Shown in pieces: positions 1-7,249 of a DNA stretch of 39,185 nucleotides; within the stretch, counting starts at the first letter, position 1; each line of letters opens with the position of its first letter. This stretch comes from Oscillatoriales cyanobacterium (GTDB lineage Bacteria > Cyanobacteriota > Cyanobacteriia > Cyanobacteriales > Microcoleaceae): positions 1 through 39,185 of the forward strand of contig RDYN01000119.1 in assembly GCA_004293365.1 (NCBI GenBank). The letters run 5' to 3'. A program made the translations under genes and the position numbers. The notes beneath the pieces were generated by a model, which worked only from the letters and a program-made list of their open reading frames with translations, was not told the origin of the DNA and made no database searches.

Positions 1-6
1 AAAAAG

Positions 7-41
7 CCTCAAATGATTGCAGAGCAATTATTTGAGGTTTT
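7..41. terminator. Hairpin with flanking A- and T-runs
   Basis: A 14-bp stem (7-20 with 24-37, one G-T pair, 3-nt loop) is preceded by AAAAAG and followed by TTTTG, so it could terminate transcription in either direction. The gene it serves lies outside the window. Confidence 0.6.
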
Positions 42-379
42 GAGAATTCTGAATTCTTTTGAAATTAAATCCGATCGAATATCTGCGGAATGTGGGATTA
101 AAACCTCATAGTTTGTGGGTGTGTATTGCTAGCCAGCGATTGGTGCGATGGCTTGCGCCCCACTTCGCGACGACTCACTTTACCTCATCGTACTGGTACC
201 CAATCAGTAATCTGTCGGCTGGCTACACGCGCTTTTTCAGAAAATGGGAGACGAAGGGCGATCGCATTTCCTTCTCGTGCCTGATTGTATTTTTATCGGG
301 TCAGGATGAATGATACTATAATTTTAATTACGAGTATTGTAGAACAGTTTGCTATAATTATTTTAGTCAACGCTAAGAA
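42..379. other. Intergenic stretch without a supported gene
   Basis: An 84-codon open frame from a TTG at 59 has no ribosome binding site and no recognisable family features, so I do not call it. The stretch contains a HIP1-like site and ends in an AT-rich promoter-like segment before the Panacea gene. Confidence 0.5.
350..358 (+). promoter_or_regulatory. Possible extended -10 promoter for the Panacea gene
   Basis: TTGCTATAAT gives a TGn extension followed by a perfect TATAAT at 353-358, about 20-30 bases before the start codon. No good -35 box is seen 17 bp upstream, so this would depend on the extended -10. Prediction from sequence only. Confidence 0.35.
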
Positions 380-1021
380 ATGCTAGCCATGACCCAAGCT
401 CCTTCAATCAAAACTGAATATCAAGTAACTGTAAATTATCCAGTCTGGCAAAGAGTTGAGAAAATTGCTGAACAATTCAATTTGTCTGTTTCTGAACTAT
501 TGGAACATCTAGCTAAAGGTGAACTGAAAGTTGTTGCTGTTTCAACTAATTCGGAAACACTGAGCGATCGCGAAATTGCCAATTATTTCATTTGGTTAGC
601 CTCGCAATTCGATGTAGAAATAAATGCTTACAAGCTACAAAAACTCGTGTATTACGCTCAAGCTTGGCATTTAGCAATTTATGGCACGCCACTCTTTAAT
701 GCGGATTTTCAAGCGTGGGTTCACGGGCCAGTGATTCCTGATTTACTAGAGAAGTATCAAAGCCAATTTAGCTGGGAACCAATTGTAGAAAGAATCGAGC
801 GCCCGAAACTTTCTGAAGAAATCGGGGAATTTCTGGAAGAAGTTGCAGATGCCTATTTGGAGTATGATGATGAAACTTTGGAACGAATGATTTGTGGTGA
901 AATGCCTTGGCTAGAAGCGAGAGGAAATTTACCTAGAGACGAATCTTGTCATGGGATTATTTCTCAAGAATCTATGAAACAATATTATTCGACTCGTGTC
1001 AAAGAAGAAACCTCAGTCTAA
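380..1021 (+). CDS. Panacea-domain (DUF4065) protein, probable antitoxin
   Basis: The 213-residue protein has a short N-terminal region (about 11-50) with the look of a small helical DNA-binding or dimerisation segment. A Panacea/DUF4065 domain follows from about residue 62, recognised by KLQKLVYYAQAWHLAIYG, the FQAWVHGPVIP motif and the acidic helical C-terminal half. Panacea proteins are known as versatile antitoxins that neutralise unrelated toxins, and as SocA-like adaptors. The stop overlaps the start of the next frame by 26 bp, as in a toxin-antitoxin pair. Start could be ATG 380 or ATG 389; neither has a clear Shine-Dalgarno. The family call is secure from motif reading; the antitoxin role is inferred from the neighbour. 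Confidence 0.8.
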   Translation: MLAMTQAPSIKTEYQVTVNYPVWQRVEKIAEQFNLSVSELLEHLAKGELKVVAVSTNSETLSDREIANYFIWLASQFDVEINAYKLQKLVYYAQAWHLAIYGTPLFNADFQAWVHGPVIPDLLEKYQSQFSWEPIVERIERPKLSEEIGEFLEEVADAYLEYDDETLERMICGEMPWLEARGNLPRDESCHGIISQESMKQYYSTRVKEETSV

Positions 1022-1400
1022 AATCGTCCCTTCTCAAGGGAAACCGCCGGAAAGTCTGGGATTTTCGTTCAAGTACCTGCAAACTCAGAATGAAAAATTC
1101 TCAATTCGCGATCGCGATCCGAATTATTTTACTGCTTTTTTGGAAAGATTGCGCGATTTATCAACATTAACGGCACAAGAGATCAAGATGAATCGCAGTC
1201 AATCTCTTCGCTGTCATCCGATTAAGTGGCGAGAAACAACCGAACCTAATGGGTTTGGTATCCCGAATGAAAAAGAATTGGTAACAATTCCTTATCAGTT
1301 TTCTCTTTCAACTAACGAGCACGGTCGAGTGCATGGTTTTTTTATTGAGGATGTATTTTATATTGTTTGGTTAGATCCGAGTCATAATCTTTATCAGTAA
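996..1400 (+). CDS. Small protein overlapping the Panacea gene, candidate toxin
   Basis: The 134-residue frame starts with GTG inside the end of the Panacea gene. I do not recognise the N-terminal two thirds. The C-terminus (HGFFIEDVFYIVWLDPSHNLYQ region, about 113-134) has the pattern of a small beta-rich domain ending in a conserved WLDPxHxLY-type tail. The protein is basic near its N-terminus (KKKPQSK). The 26-bp overlap with the upstream gene argues for translational coupling and a toxin partner role. No known RNase or kinase motif is visible, so the activity is open. Confidence 0.6.
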   Translation: MSKKKPQSKIVPSQGKPPESLGFSFKYLQTQNEKFSIRDRDPNYFTAFLERLRDLSTLTAQEIKMNRSQSLRCHPIKWRETTEPNGFGIPNEKELVTIPYQFSLSTNEHGRVHGFFIEDVFYIVWLDPSHNLYQ

Positions 1401-1501
1401 GCAGTGCTTTTCTGAAAAATAGAGGCGAGGGGCGATCGCGCTTTTTGAAAAGTTGGGACGTAAGGGCGATCGCTCTTTTTTTAAAATCTGGATACTAAGG
1501 C
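1401..1501. other. Short convergent intergenic region with HIP1 sites
   Basis: Two HIP1 octamers GCGATCGC (1432-1439 and 1466-1473) are each followed by a T-run, giving short palindrome-plus-U features that might terminate the rightward toxin-antitoxin transcript. The leftward gene ends at 1502. Confidence 0.35.
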
Positions 1502-1882
1502 TTACTTATCTTCTTCCAGTAAACTTTCAAGCATTGGAGTTAGGATTTTCACGACTGGATTATTTGTAAGTTCCATTAGCGCTGCTACTCCACCAGCTTT
1601 CAAAGCTTTAAGTACCTTTTTCTTCACATCAGGCTTTTTCTCAATTTCTTCCATAGCTTTTGTAGCAAATGCTGATTTCTCGACAGCCGTTTTTGTTGGG
1701 TATGTCTCAGACAACTGATCTAAAAGCTCCTGAATTTCTTTTGCGGCTTCGGCAAGAGTTTGCCTTTGTTCCGGTGAGTAATTGTTAATAGTCCCACCTA
1801 TTTGCTCAGCCTCTACTTTCTCACTGTAGCCAACACCTATTGATGCCTGACTTTGGTCGAGATTTATTTTACGTTCTGACAT
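1502..1882 (-). CDS. Small helical protein with N-terminal IGVGY/QIGG motif
   Basis: The 126-residue protein has two parts. Residues 7-35 hold a glycine-rich motif (SIGVGYSEKV, then EQIGGTINN) that recurs at the C-terminus of the upstream gene product. The rest (about 37-126) is helical and matches a family often seen in cyanobacteria: EIQELLDQLSETYPT, then KALKAGG and NNPVVKI. That helical module is commonly fused to adaptor or effector regions. GGAG precedes the ATG by 5 bases. It lies 23 bp downstream of the DUF6232-like gene and is probably co-transcribed with it. Function unknown; a signalling or conflict role is inferred from the neighbouring STAND gene. Confidence 0.7.
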   Translation of the reverse strand: MSERKINLDQSQASIGVGYSEKVEAEQIGGTINNYSPEQRQTLAEAAKEIQELLDQLSETYPTKTAVEKSAFATKAMEEIEKKPDVKKKVLKALKAGGVAALMELTNNPVVKILTPMLESLLEEDK

Positions 1883-1905
1883 AATATCTCCGTATTAAGA
1901 ATTAA

Positions 1906-2448
1906 CTATTGTTGTCTGTTATCTATTTTGCCACCTATTTGTCCAGATTGCAGTTGCTCAGCATAGCCAACACCTATTGTGGCATGAGTTTGGTTAATAT
2001 TAATTACCTTGATATCTTCTGTGTCACTCTCCATAAATTCGCATAATTGTGAAATCACATCTCTGACGCCTGATTTATCGGCAGTGACAAATATTACATT
2101 GTCTCCTGAATTTACATATAATTCAAGTCCTATTCGTTTTGGTTGCAAAAGGTCGTCAATAATTCCAGCACATGCTAATAAAAGGGTTAGTATTCCAAAT
2201 CCTTGTACCTGTGGGTCGCTCTGATACAATAAAATAGCGCCTAAGAAAAGTAATATCAAGATAACTAGAGGATGTACTTTATAAGGCGTTTTTACATTTG
2301 CAACTCCAAATCCAGTAACGTTACGAAATTGATAAACACAAGAACCAAATTTAACTACTTTTTTAGTAACTACTATAGCTTCTGGTCTATCTATTACAAT
2401 AACTTTGTCATCTTGGCGCTGTAGGCTTTTTCCCGTGTTTATACTCAT
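1906..2448 (-). CDS. DUF6232-like membrane protein with C-terminal IGVGY/QIGG motif
   Basis: From the ATG at 2448 (AAGGAG 8 bases upstream; this start is preferred over 2499) the product is 180 residues. A soluble N-terminal part with a beta-rich look (VVVTKKVVKFGS, then QFRNVTGFGV) is followed by two transmembrane segments (VHPLVILILLFLGAILLY, then GFGILTLLLACAGII). A second soluble part (LELYVNSGDNVIFVTAD, then REVI-like helix) ends in the motif ATIGVGYAEQ plus GQIGGKIDN. The arrangement fits the DUF6232 family. The motif suggests it recruits, or is recruited by, the small protein encoded 23 bp downstream. Role unknown. Confidence 0.7.
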   Translation of the reverse strand: MSINTGKSLQRQDDKVIVIDRPEAIVVTKKVVKFGSCVYQFRNVTGFGVANVKTPYKVHPLVILILLFLGAILLYQSDPQVQGFGILTLLLACAGIIDDLLQPKRIGLELYVNSGDNVIFVTADKSGVRDVISQLCEFMESDTEDIKVININQTHATIGVGYAEQLQSGQIGGKIDNRQQ

Positions 2449-2770
2449 ACTTGTTCTCCTTACTATAGTATTTAAGGGTGTTGTATCTTGCAATTTCAAT
2501 CTACTGAATGAAGTTGATATTTTTCAACTTTCGCCTACGTATCGCACCACTATAGTTTGAGCAAAAGCAATTATTTTGCAACGTTTTGACTATTATCATT
2601 TTGTCCGATTTTATAAGTTTTGTCTAGTAAAATAAAGTAGGATTTAGTAGGTATTTATTTAATGCTTATTACAGTGAATCAGTAGCAAATAGTATAATTT
2701 AGTTGCTAAAGTATCAAACGGTAGGATAGAGTAGGATAGCAACCAGCCAAACTAAACCCCCACTCCACCT
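2449..2770. promoter_or_regulatory. Divergent control region with repeated GTAGGAT
   Basis: This 322-bp AT-rich gap separates the leftward DUF6232-like operon from the rightward STAND gene. It contains GTAGGAT or near copies four times, as two pairs (about 2637-2656 and 2721-2739), which could be operator sites. No unambiguous -35/-10 pair stands out. Confidence 0.35.
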
Positions 2771-4099
2771 ATGGAAGTTCAGGAAGTCTTAAAAATCGCT
2801 GACGACATCGTATTCGCTAAGACAGGAAAACATCTCAATCATTTACAAGAAGGCATATTGCGCGGTACTTGGCAACGCCAGAAATACCCAGAGATTGCCA
2901 AAACCTGCTACCGTAGTGAAGCTCATGTCAAGAAAGTGGCAGCAAAATTATGGAAACTTCTATCACAAACATTAGGCGAAGATATTAATCAATCAAACTT
3001 TAGATACACAGTGGAAAGATTGCAATTATCCATAGTTGAATCAAACTTTGGAAATTATTATGCACAAATTGATAATTTCAGTGTTTGTGAGAACAAGTCG
3101 CATCTCTCAGAAATCCCAAATACAGAAAAACCTAATCAGCCACTTTATAACCAAACTAAACCTAAAGAGCGACTAGACCTATCGGATGCACCAGAACCCA
3201 ACATATTCTATAACCGCACATCCGAACTCACCACTATCAAACAGTGGATTTTGGAAAACCGCACCCGCCTCATCACCATATACGGCTTATCCGGCATTGG
3301 TAAAACCGCCCTAACTCTCCAACTAATCCCAGAAACCGATTTAATTCAATTCCTCTGTAGGGGCGGTGCCCCCGTGCCCGCCCCCGCCGAAGAAAGGGCA
3401 CCCACGGGGGGATTGCCCCTACAATATTTACGATCGCACCGCTGTCTCATCATCCTCGATGATATCCAAACCATCTTCAGCAGCGGACAACTCGCAGGCA
3501 ACTACCAACCAGGCTATGAAAATTACGGCACATTCTTCAAACAAATAGCCGAGTCATCCCACAACAGTTGCCTCATCCTCCTGAGTTGGGAAAAACCCAG
3601 AGAAATAGCCGCTTTAGAAGGCGAAAACCGCCCCTGTAAATCGCTGCAACTCAAAGGTTTAGGCCCGGAAGCACAAGAAATATTCAGAGAAAAAGGTTTA
3701 GCAGAACCGGAGAAATGGTCAGAACTAATCGACCTTTACCGAGGCAATCCCTTATGGTTAAATATAATTGCCACATTGATTCAAGACTTATTCGGCGGCA
3801 GCGTTTCCGAATTCCTCTCCTATGATACCCTATTCTTAGGTGACTTAGAATCACTATTGGAGCAGCAGTGCGATCGGCTAACCGAACCAGAAAAACAAGT
3901 GATATCCTCGTTAGCTAGTGAAGCTGCACCAGTTGAAATATCAAAAATTTCAGCCCATCTCGAATTATCCCCATCAGCATTATTACAAGCTGTGCAATCC
4001 TTGGGACGGCGTTTATTAATTGAAAAAGTGAAACAAGGTCAGAAAACACTTTTCACACTCCAGCCTGTATTGATTGAGTATCTGAAAAACCAGCATTAA
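2771..4099 (+). CDS. STAND NTPase: VMAP-type N-terminal HTH plus NB-ARC, no sensor repeats
   Basis: The 442-residue protein begins with the HTH-like domain typical of cyanobacterial vWA-MoxR-associated conflict proteins (about 1-85; HLNHLQEGILRGTW, then YPEIAKTCYRSEAHVKKVAA). A linker follows, then an NB-ARC ATPase: RTSEL at about 149, P-loop GLSGIGKTA at about 172-180, Walker B CLIILDD near 224-230, GNPLW near 335. A winged-helix region ends at LQPVLIEYLK. STAND proteins usually carry C-terminal WD40 or TPR sensors; none is present. Residues about 196-217 are encoded by a dispersed palindrome, and the strand normally found between P-loop and LIQFL seems to be missing. It may still fold, or may be a decaying gene kept in frame. 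Defence role is inferred from the family. Confidence 0.75.
   Translation: MEVQEVLKIADDIVFAKTGKHLNHLQEGILRGTWQRQKYPEIAKTCYRSEAHVKKVAAKLWKLLSQTLGEDINQSNFRYTVERLQLSIVESNFGNYYAQIDNFSVCENKSHLSEIPNTEKPNQPLYNQTKPKERLDLSDAPEPNIFYNRTSELTTIKQWILENRTRLITIYGLSGIGKTALTLQLIPETDLIQFLCRGGAPVPAPAEERAPTGGLPLQYLRSHRCLIILDDIQTIFSSGQLAGNYQPGYENYGTFFKQIAESSHNSCLILLSWEKPREIAALEGENRPCKSLQLKGLGPEAQEIFREKGLAEPEKWSELIDLYRGNPLWLNIIATLIQDLFGGSVSEFLSYDTLFLGDLESLLEQQCDRLTEPEKQVISSLASEAAPVEISKISAHLELSPSALLQAVQSLGRRLLIEKVKQGQKTLFTLQPVLIEYLKNQH
3357..3422. repeat. Dispersed palindromic repeat inside the NB-ARC gene
   Basis: The element runs from GTAGGGGC (3357-3364) to its inverse GCCCCTAC (3415-3422), with an inner GTGCCC/GGGCAC pair. 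It is 66 bp, a multiple of three, so it adds 22 Gly/Ala/Pro-rich residues without a frameshift. GC content is far above the flanking gene. Confidence 0.75.
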
Positions 4100-4118
4100 T
4101 AACTGACTGAGTTGGCGA

Positions 4119-4529
4119 TTAACTAAATCTATCAATAAACATATCGGGAGTAATAATTTCTACTGTCCTAAAAGGATTTAATATCAACAAATCCATATCC
4201 CCCGTAACAATTATATTGGCATTACCACTAACAGCCAACTCTAAAAACTTATTATCTTTTTCATCTCGACACACTGCGATTTTTTCGGTAATAGAGACTA
4301 ACTGAGAAGAACTGATAAATTTCAGCAAAAATACCTTTCTGTCCTCTAAAGAAAGATACTTGTTAAACTTTTGACGATTCAGAACTTGCTCTAATTCTTT
4401 TAAAGTCGCTTCAGAATATAAAATTATTCCTTGTTTTTCTGCCAATTCGATCGCCCGAAATGGTACTGAGGTTTTAAAAAGCAAAGCACTGATTAAAACA
4501 TTAGTATCGATCGCAAATCTATTCATCAT
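4119..4529 (-). CDS. PIN-domain ribonuclease toxin
   Basis: The 136-residue protein is a PIN-domain RNase of the type found in toxin-antitoxin pairs. The acidic residues of the Mg2+ site are visible: D8 in AIDTNVLISALL, E in the EATLKELEQVL helix, CRDEKDNKFLELA with two Asp, and VTGDMDLL near the C-terminus. Length is normal for the family. It overlaps the upstream antitoxin gene by 11 bp, implying translational coupling. The start may be either of two adjacent ATGs (4529 or 4526). PIN toxins cleave RNA when freed from the antitoxin; the target is not evident from sequence. Confidence 0.88.
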   Translation of the reverse strand: MMNRFAIDTNVLISALLFKTSVPFRAIELAEKQGIILYSEATLKELEQVLNRQKFNKYLSLEDRKVFLLKFISSSQLVSITEKIAVCRDEKDNKFLELAVSGNANIIVTGDMDLLILNPFRTVEIITPDMFIDRFS

Positions 4530-4743
4530 TATCGGCTAAAATATCCTGTAATATTTCTGGTGTCAAGCCGCGCTGTTGTGCTTTATCAGAAATTTCTGCC
4601 ATTACCTCTGTTAAAGTTTTGTTGTGTAAATTTTCTCTTAAAAATAATTGAAGAATCGAGCTTAACTGTTTCTGAGTCTCAGGAGTAGCCCCTTCAAACG
4701 CCTTCTTAATATCTTCATCAACTTGAATTGTAATTGTTGTCAT
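4519..4743 (-). CDS. Antitoxin of the PIN toxin pair
   Basis: The 74-residue protein starts with a beta strand typical of small dimeric DNA-binding antitoxins (MTTITIQVDEDI) and continues as helices with an acidic C-terminus (ILQDILADNDE) suited to binding the toxin. It lies immediately upstream of and overlaps the PIN gene, the usual order. By analogy it neutralises the toxin and represses its own promoter. No named antitoxin family is assigned with certainty. Confidence 0.75.
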   Translation of the reverse strand: MTTITIQVDEDIKKAFEGATPETQKQLSSILQLFLRENLHNKTLTEVMAEISDKAQQRGLTPEILQDILADNDE

Positions 4744-5060
4744 AACTAAAAAAATAAAAACTTAATAAGAAAACAATTTCATGCTTAAATTTATTGTATC
4801 ACAGGGTGTGAAGTTCAATTTCTAGGAAGAGCCCATATCCCTCAGCTTGCGCCATGCTATCAGCCAAATCTGCCTCAATGCGCTTACGTGCGATTCACGC
4901 TCGGGATAGCTTCGCCGATCGCACATCCGAACTCACCAGCCTCCAACTGTACTATACTATAGAGCGTCGCAGTTGCGACCATCACTCACGAGCATCCCGA
5001 TCGCACTTCGATGAGTAAATCTAAAATCTAAAATCGACTAATCTATTACTTACTATAATA
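4744..5060. other. Intergenic region with a possible STAND-gene remnant
   Basis: The stretch contains 19 bases (about 4919-4937) identical to the NB-ARC gene at about 3219-3237. They read RTSELTSLQL in the rightward frame, like the start of an NB-ARC domain. The frame is quickly lost, so it is at most a relic. A heptamer repeat lies at 5014-5039, just before the exonuclease III gene. Confidence 0.35.
5014..5039. repeat. CTAAAAT heptamer repeat
   Basis: Tandem copies of a 7-bp unit (TAAATCTAAAATCTAAAATC). The same unit recurs at 21256-21285 and, inverted, at about 19173-19195. Confidence 0.7.
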
Positions 5061-5846
5061 ATGAAAATCGCCACCTGGAACGTCAACTCAATCCGCACCC
5101 GCCTCGAACACGTTATCAACTGGTTGCAAACCAACCAAATAGACGTTCTTTGCTTGCAAGAAACCAAAGTTACAGACAAAGACTTTCCCCTGGAACCCTT
5201 CCTCGACATTGGCTACAACTGTTACATTTCCGGTCAAAAATCCTACAACGGCGTCGCTATTTTTAGCCGATCGCCCATGTCACAGATTAGCGCCGGATTT
5301 TCCCCCATTCTCGGCACTGCAACCGCCGGCAGCTTCGACGAACAAAAACGGCTCATAGCCGGGGTTATCGACGATATTTGCATCATTTCCGTATACGTTC
5401 CCAACGGTTCCGAGGTCGGTTCCGAGAAGTATCAATACAAACTGCATTGGCTTAAACTGCTCCAAGAATACCTCAAAATAGCACTAGACAAATCGCCCAA
5501 CCTGTGCATTTGCGGCGACTTCAACATCGTCCCGGACGATCGGGATATATACAATCCCAAAGCTGCTGCAAACTCCGTTGGCCTATCAATACCCGAACGC
5601 CAAGCATTAACAGAAATCACCGAATTAGGATTGAGCGACCCCTTTCGCAAATTCACATCAGAAGGCGGCCATTATAGCTGGTGGGACTATCGCGCCGCCG
5701 CATTTCCCCGCAACAACGGCTGGAGAATCGACCACCATTATCTCAGCCAGACTCTGTACGATCGAGCCAAAAATTGTACCATAGATATTGAACCCAGAAA
5801 ATTAGTCAAACCCAGCGACCACACCCCCGTAATTGTCGAAATTTGA
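5061..5846 (+). CDS. xth: Exodeoxyribonuclease III
   Basis: A 261-residue Mg2+-dependent AP endonuclease/3'-exonuclease of the endonuclease-exonuclease-phosphatase fold, acting in base excision repair. Diagnostic motifs are present: WNVNSIRTR with N7, LQETK with metal ligand E34, GDFNIVPDDRDIYN (D153, N155), WWDYR, and the C-terminal catalytic SDHTPV with H254. Length matches bacterial ExoIII. It appears monocistronic. The start ATG follows an AT-rich leader without a strong Shine-Dalgarno. Confidence 0.95.
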   Translation: MKIATWNVNSIRTRLEHVINWLQTNQIDVLCLQETKVTDKDFPLEPFLDIGYNCYISGQKSYNGVAIFSRSPMSQISAGFSPILGTATAGSFDEQKRLIAGVIDDICIISVYVPNGSEVGSEKYQYKLHWLKLLQEYLKIALDKSPNLCICGDFNIVPDDRDIYNPKAAANSVGLSIPERQALTEITELGLSDPFRKFTSEGGHYSWWDYRAAAFPRNNGWRIDHHYLSQTLYDRAKNCTIDIEPRKLVKPSDHTPVIVEI

Positions 5847-6198
5847 AAAATGAATTATATTGTGCAGGCGCGATCGACAACAATAAGATTCGTTCGTAGT
5901 GTGGACTTTAGTCCGCTCTATCTTGCGGACTAAAGTCCACACTACAAACCGTTTTTGTTCGATCGATCGCGACAATCTCCAGCTTTTGCGATCGCTCTCA
6001 CCTCGCGCAATGACAGACAAGATTGTCGAAATTTGAATTATGAGTTATAAAATTAATAAAAATCCCCATCTTGCACAACTCTCAATAAACTCCTCAGTCC
6101 TCTTGAGCGAGGACTTAAGCTATGAGGCAGGGGTTTAAACCCCTGCCGGACTATGAGACTACCTGCAAAATCTCAATAACAACCAACAACCAAAAATC
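5847..6198. repeat. Intergenic region with two palindromic repeats
   Basis: A long inverted repeat at 5896-5945 pairs GTAGTGTGGACTTTAGTCCG with its complement across a 10-nt loop. Related sequence recurs at 39060-39185. A second palindrome at about 6123-6149 (GGCAGGGGTTTAAACCCCTGCC) recurs at about 27123, 27396 and 27488. No gene is seen. Confidence 0.7.
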
Positions 6199-7074
6199 AT
6201 GTTCTTAGTAACCGGAGCAACAGGCGCCCTAGGCCGCCGAATAGTACGAGAAATCCGACATCAAGACAAACCTGTCCGCGCATTTGTTCGCCTCGCTTCT
6301 CGCTACTCAGAACTAGAAAACCGAGGCGCCCAAATCTTTATCGGCGACTTGAAACAAGACAAAGATATCAAAAAAGCTTGCCAAGGAGTGCAGTACATCA
6401 TCAGCACCCACGGCACCGGCAACGACGTTCAAGCAGTACACTACCGCGCCAACATAGAACTAATCGACTGCGCCAAAGAAGCGGGAGTTGAGCACTTTGT
6501 CTTTATTTCGGTACTCGGAGTCGATCGCGGATACGAAGATTCAGCAGTATTCAAAGCCAAGCGAGAAGTCGAAAAATACCTGCAAAACAGCGGATTAAAT
6601 TATACCATTTTGCGGCCCGCCGCTTTCGCTTCCAGTTTGCTGCCCCTAGCAGAAAGATTTCGAGAAACCGGACTTTACCTGCTGATTGGCGACGGCAAAA
6701 ACCGCACCTCAGTTGTCAGTACCGACGACTTAGCTCATATTGCAGCAGACTCGCCAACAGTCGAAGGCGCGCGCAACCAAATTTTACCAGTCGGCGGCCC
6801 CGATGTTCTGACCAGAGACGACATTGCCCGCATTTTCGGACGCTTGTTCAACCGCGAACCCGTAGTAATTAACCCGCCGTTGATGGTGTTTGACGGATTG
6901 CGAAATGCCTTGGGTTTGTTGAATCCTCAAGCTCAAAAAGGCTTGGGAACTTTGCGGGTATTGCTCGGTAACGAGTTTTTCTGCACTCCCGAAGAAGTGC
7001 AAAAATTGGAATCAATCTACAGCATGAGAATGGAATCCCTAGAAAGCTTTTTGCGGCGCAATCTAAGCGTTTAA
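6199..7074 (+). CDS. NmrA-like atypical SDR (NAD(P)-binding oxidoreductase)
   Basis: A 291-residue Rossmann protein of the extended/atypical SDR group (NmrA/Ycf39-like). The N-terminal dinucleotide motif GATGALG is at residues 6-12. FVFISVLGVD, then KAKREVEKYLQNSGLNYTIL and RPAAF, are typical of these NAD(P)-sensing proteins. No classical YxxxK active site is seen, so it may sense NAD(P) or reduce an unknown substrate. It resembles but is not clearly Ycf39, the PSII-assembly member. Monocistronic by context, flanked by repeats. Confidence 0.8.
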   Translation: MFLVTGATGALGRRIVREIRHQDKPVRAFVRLASRYSELENRGAQIFIGDLKQDKDIKKACQGVQYIISTHGTGNDVQAVHYRANIELIDCAKEAGVEHFVFISVLGVDRGYEDSAVFKAKREVEKYLQNSGLNYTILRPAAFASSLLPLAERFRETGLYLLIGDGKNRTSVVSTDDLAHIAADSPTVEGARNQILPVGGPDVLTRDDIARIFGRLFNREPVVINPPLMVFDGLRNALGLLNPQAQKGLGTLRVLLGNEFFCTPEEVQKLESIYSMRMESLESFLRRNLSV

Positions 7075-7086
7075 TATTTTCTCACT

Positions 7087-7236
7087 TTCTCGTTACCAGG
7101 CAGAGCCTGGTAATGAATTTCTCGTTACCAGGCAGAGCCTGGTAATGAATATCTAGAGGCTCCGCCTCAAAATTGTCTCATTTTAATGAAGGCTCTTCCT
7201 CCAGATATGCCTTCCCAGGCACAGCCTGGGAACGAG
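7087..7236. repeat. Dispersed CCAGGCAGAGCCTGG repeats
   Basis: Two direct copies of CGTTACCAGGCAGAGCCTGGTAATGAAT are followed by GAGGCTCCGCCTC and CCCAGGCACAGCCTGGG palindromes. The same mosaic recurs at about 27005-27110. Confidence 0.75.
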
Positions 7237-7249
7237 CAAATTTGAGCGT

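Noticed and set aside
59-313. 84-codon open frame at the window start
   Set aside because: TTG start without ribosome binding site, no recognisable motif, Trp/Phe/Ser-rich composition unlike neighbouring proteins.
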